Assembly: GCA_963556495.2 (NCBI GenBank)
Contig: OY747705.1
Location: 28,262,501 to 28,326,500 of the forward strand
DNA length: 64,000 bases
Direction of reading: 5' to 3'
From: Valencia hispanica
Lineage: Eukaryota > Chordata > Actinopteri > Cyprinodontiformes > Valenciidae
Shown here: piece by piece, positions 61,705 through 64,000 of the stretch
Layout: every line of letters begins with the position of its first letter
Position numbering within the stretch: position 1 is the stretch's first letter
Position numbers and translations under genes: made by a program
The notes under the pieces: generated by a model
What the model was told of the DNA's origin: nothing
What the model saw: the letters and a program-made list of their open reading frames with translations, nothing else
The model's database searches: none

Positions 61705-61768
<64 letters not shown>
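61696..61768. repeat. (ATT)n microsatellite at a LINE 3' end
   Basis: About 24 ATT units with one ATC, directly following the LINE 3' UTR. Probably derived from its terminal repeat. Confidence 0.95.
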
Positions 61769-61770
<2 letters not shown>

Positions 61771-61989
61771 GTGTATGTGTTTTTTTAGTCATGATCTTGT
61801 TTATTAGTGTTCTCCAAACAAAACCCTCTGAAGGCTTCACAATGACATTCAAGTTAGACATTTTCCAATGCTGGATCCCAGTTTGATGTTGCAGATGTTA
61901 AAGTTAATAAATGCCATGTGCAGTGATCTAAAAATACTGCTTTTAAATATTCAGTTGTTTAAACAGAAATGATCACATACAGATAGGTA

Positions 61990-63130
61990 GTCATTTAAAA
62001 AAAATTTAATTTCTGGAAAAGTTATTTAATTACACGTAAACATAAAAAACCTAAATGGTTTTTAAAAAGATGTCAACAAAAATATGCAACCTGACTAAGG
62101 AAAAGTTACGACACCTTATCCCCTCATAATTAGTGCTGCTCTACTATTAACTAATAACTTCTGTGAAGCAGTCTTGGACATCACTCTAGGAAAAGTTTGA
62201 CCCCCTCCTCACTTTAAGCTCCGAGGTTTTTGAGGGGTTTCTTGCAAGTAAAGCATATTCACTCTACAGCATCTCAATGAGTAAAAGATCTGGGCTCAGG
62301 AGCTTCCATTTGTTAATTCTCAGCCAGTTGTTGATGGATTTACTTGTGTGTTCTGGGTCATTGACATGTTGCAGGGTTTAGTTCTGCTCCAGCTTTGCTC
62401 ACAGATAGACTGACCTTTGCTTCATGTAGCCTCTGATTCACAGCAGAATTCATGGTGGAGTTTATGATGGTGAGCTGACCAGGTGCTGATGCAGCAAATC
62501 GTTCCCCAATCATGACACTTTCAGCTCTATGCTTTACAGTTGGTATGAGGCTCGCTAGGAATTCTGCATTTGATTTACGCCAGACATGTTTACTGTTCTG
62601 GTATCTAAGTAATTTAGTTTTAGGCTCATCTGTCCAAAGACCAATTATTCCAGAAGTCTTGATATTTATGTTCTCTGTGGAAAACCTCAGTATTGTCTTC
62701 ATGTTTTCCTTGGAGAGTGGATATTTACTATTTAGTAGATAAACTTGTGCAGTATCATTCTAATTGGACTTTCATATATACAGTTCTGGATATATTGACA
62801 ACTCATTTTAATTTCCTCCAGGTGTTGACTGTTTTCCTTGTGCTATTTTTTAAAAACCATTTTAAAACCATTAAAACCATTTTAAACCTTTTAACAGACT
62901 CATAGGCTGCTGCCATCTTCTTTCTGAAGGCCTCAATTAGCTCTTTGGATCTCATTATGGTGTTCCCTCTCACTTCAGCAGCACACCACACCATACCCTT
63001 CAACATGCTGTGTAATGACAGTTTCACGTGTTTCTGACTTGACACGCCTCTATATGATGTTCCCCATTTTAAGAATAAATGTGGGGCTGTCCTAACTTAT
63101 TTTTCAACAGAAATTGCATTTTGTTTTTGC
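61990..63130 (-). mobile_element. Tc1-like remnant, minus strand
   Basis: Antisense text ttctcagccagttgttgatg, ctgggtcattgacatgttgc, tgatggtgagctgaccaggt and ctgtccaaagaccaattatt belongs to a teleost Tc1 family. The minus frame 62358-62702 includes TVKHRAESVMIGERFAASAP, APGQLTIINSTMN and GLWTDEPKTKLLRYQNSKHV. No clear TIRs; the frame is interrupted. Confidence 0.7.
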
Positions 63131-64000
63131 AGCTTACAGAAAATTGTATTTTCTTAAACTTTTCTTAAATTTTTATTGTTAACAGTACTTGAAATGTTAG
63201 ATGTTGTTCAAATTTATATTAAATATTAAAAATGTTATAAATATTTAAATGTTCAAATATGTTAGAAAAATATACAGGCCATCCAAAACTTTTTTAAAGA
63301 ACGGTTTCTGTTTGAAAACTAAGCAGCTTTAATGCACATTAAATCAACATTTTCTCCGTATTAAATGATCTATATCAGTAATCTGGTACTGCCTAACTTA
63401 ACCAATTCACCTGTCATTCAGGAAACTTTTGTCTCTTTTATCTGTTTTCAGCAGATTAGTCTTCAGATTTTACTCTAGCTCGGGGTTAACAAAGTTAAAA
63501 CAGCTATTTCAAGTAATTACAGTGCATCAGCTGCATTAAACACAGCTTTTTCATCTGTTTCTGGAGATACATCTGGCTAGATGGATACAACTACAGTATG
63601 CCAGTGTCTCGTCAGTTCCCCCTTTACTAGAAGTCGCTTTTTGGTTCAGTTCACACAATGAAATCAAAATTTATTCATGTTCTAATTTCACCCCCTAGGC
63701 ATCCTCAAATAGTTTCCAAGGCCAAAAATGAACTAGTCTTTGAAACCCCCCCGCCCCATTTTTTATCAAGATTATAATGTCATGTATAAATTAACATAAC
63801 ACTGAAGTCATCATGTAGCACCTGCAAAAAGGCTACCTAGCGTATTTACTTGTTTGTTTTTCTCCTGTTCGCTTTGCTCAAACAATAGGTATTTTTATCA
63901 TGATCTTATCATTTATTAAATTAGTAGATTTATCTTAATAAAAATAGCCAATTTAGAATTAAATTAACATTTTTAACTTGGATCTCTAAGCATTAAGTTG
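63131..64000. other. Intergenic to window end, nothing recognised
   Basis: AT-rich. No coding, TIR or tandem-repeat signature. Confidence 0.45.

Overview
This is eukaryotic, almost certainly teleost, nuclear DNA. It is AT-rich, all recognised exons carry GT-AG introns, and it is dense in fish-type Tc1, hAT and Harbinger-like DNA transposons, L2-type LINEs and microsatellites. No prokaryotic operons, rRNA, tRNA or CRISPR arrays were seen.

One cellular gene dominates the left 29 kb: the 3' part of an insulin receptor gene (insr) on the + strand. Twenty-one coding exons (4026-28713) can be placed to the base. They cover the end of the cysteine-rich domain, L2, the FnIII domains with the insert and alpha-CT segment, a furin site, the transmembrane helix, the NPEY juxtamembrane motif, the complete tyrosine kinase and the C-tail ending in the INSR-type YTHM/PRSSPS sequence. 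The signal peptide and L1 exons must lie left of the window, so positions 1-4025 are intron. Two introns split coding blocks that are single exons in human INSR: one in the cysteine-rich domain and one 175 bp intron just after the furin site. No equivalent of the mammalian alternative exon 11 was seen. The reading frame is intact throughout.

The insr introns hold degraded mobile elements: a ZMYM1-like hAT transposase relic (37-2040), a hAT element with a clear 8 bp target duplication nested in an older repeat (5584-7069), several Tc1/mariner relics, a PIF/Harbinger-type MITE (18449-18967) and long microsatellites.

From about 30 kb to 64 kb no convincing cellular gene is present. Positions 30-38.6 kb are mostly unannotated spacer with one TTAA-flanked MITE (36910-37407). 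Positions 38.9-45 kb hold two decayed LINEs on the minus strand. Positions 45-49.8 kb are spacer with one speculative first coding exon (47904-47979). A TIR-bounded Tc1 element lies at 49832-51398. Two closely related L2/CR1-type LINE copies lie in opposite orientation at 53.9-60.4 kb. The + copy has an intact ORF1 with an SGNH-esterase-like signature and a full endonuclease, but its reverse transcriptase is broken by a frameshift and an internal deletion. The last 4 kb hold further Tc1 and LINE fragments.

All calls come from reading the sequence and from remembered family features. No database search was run.
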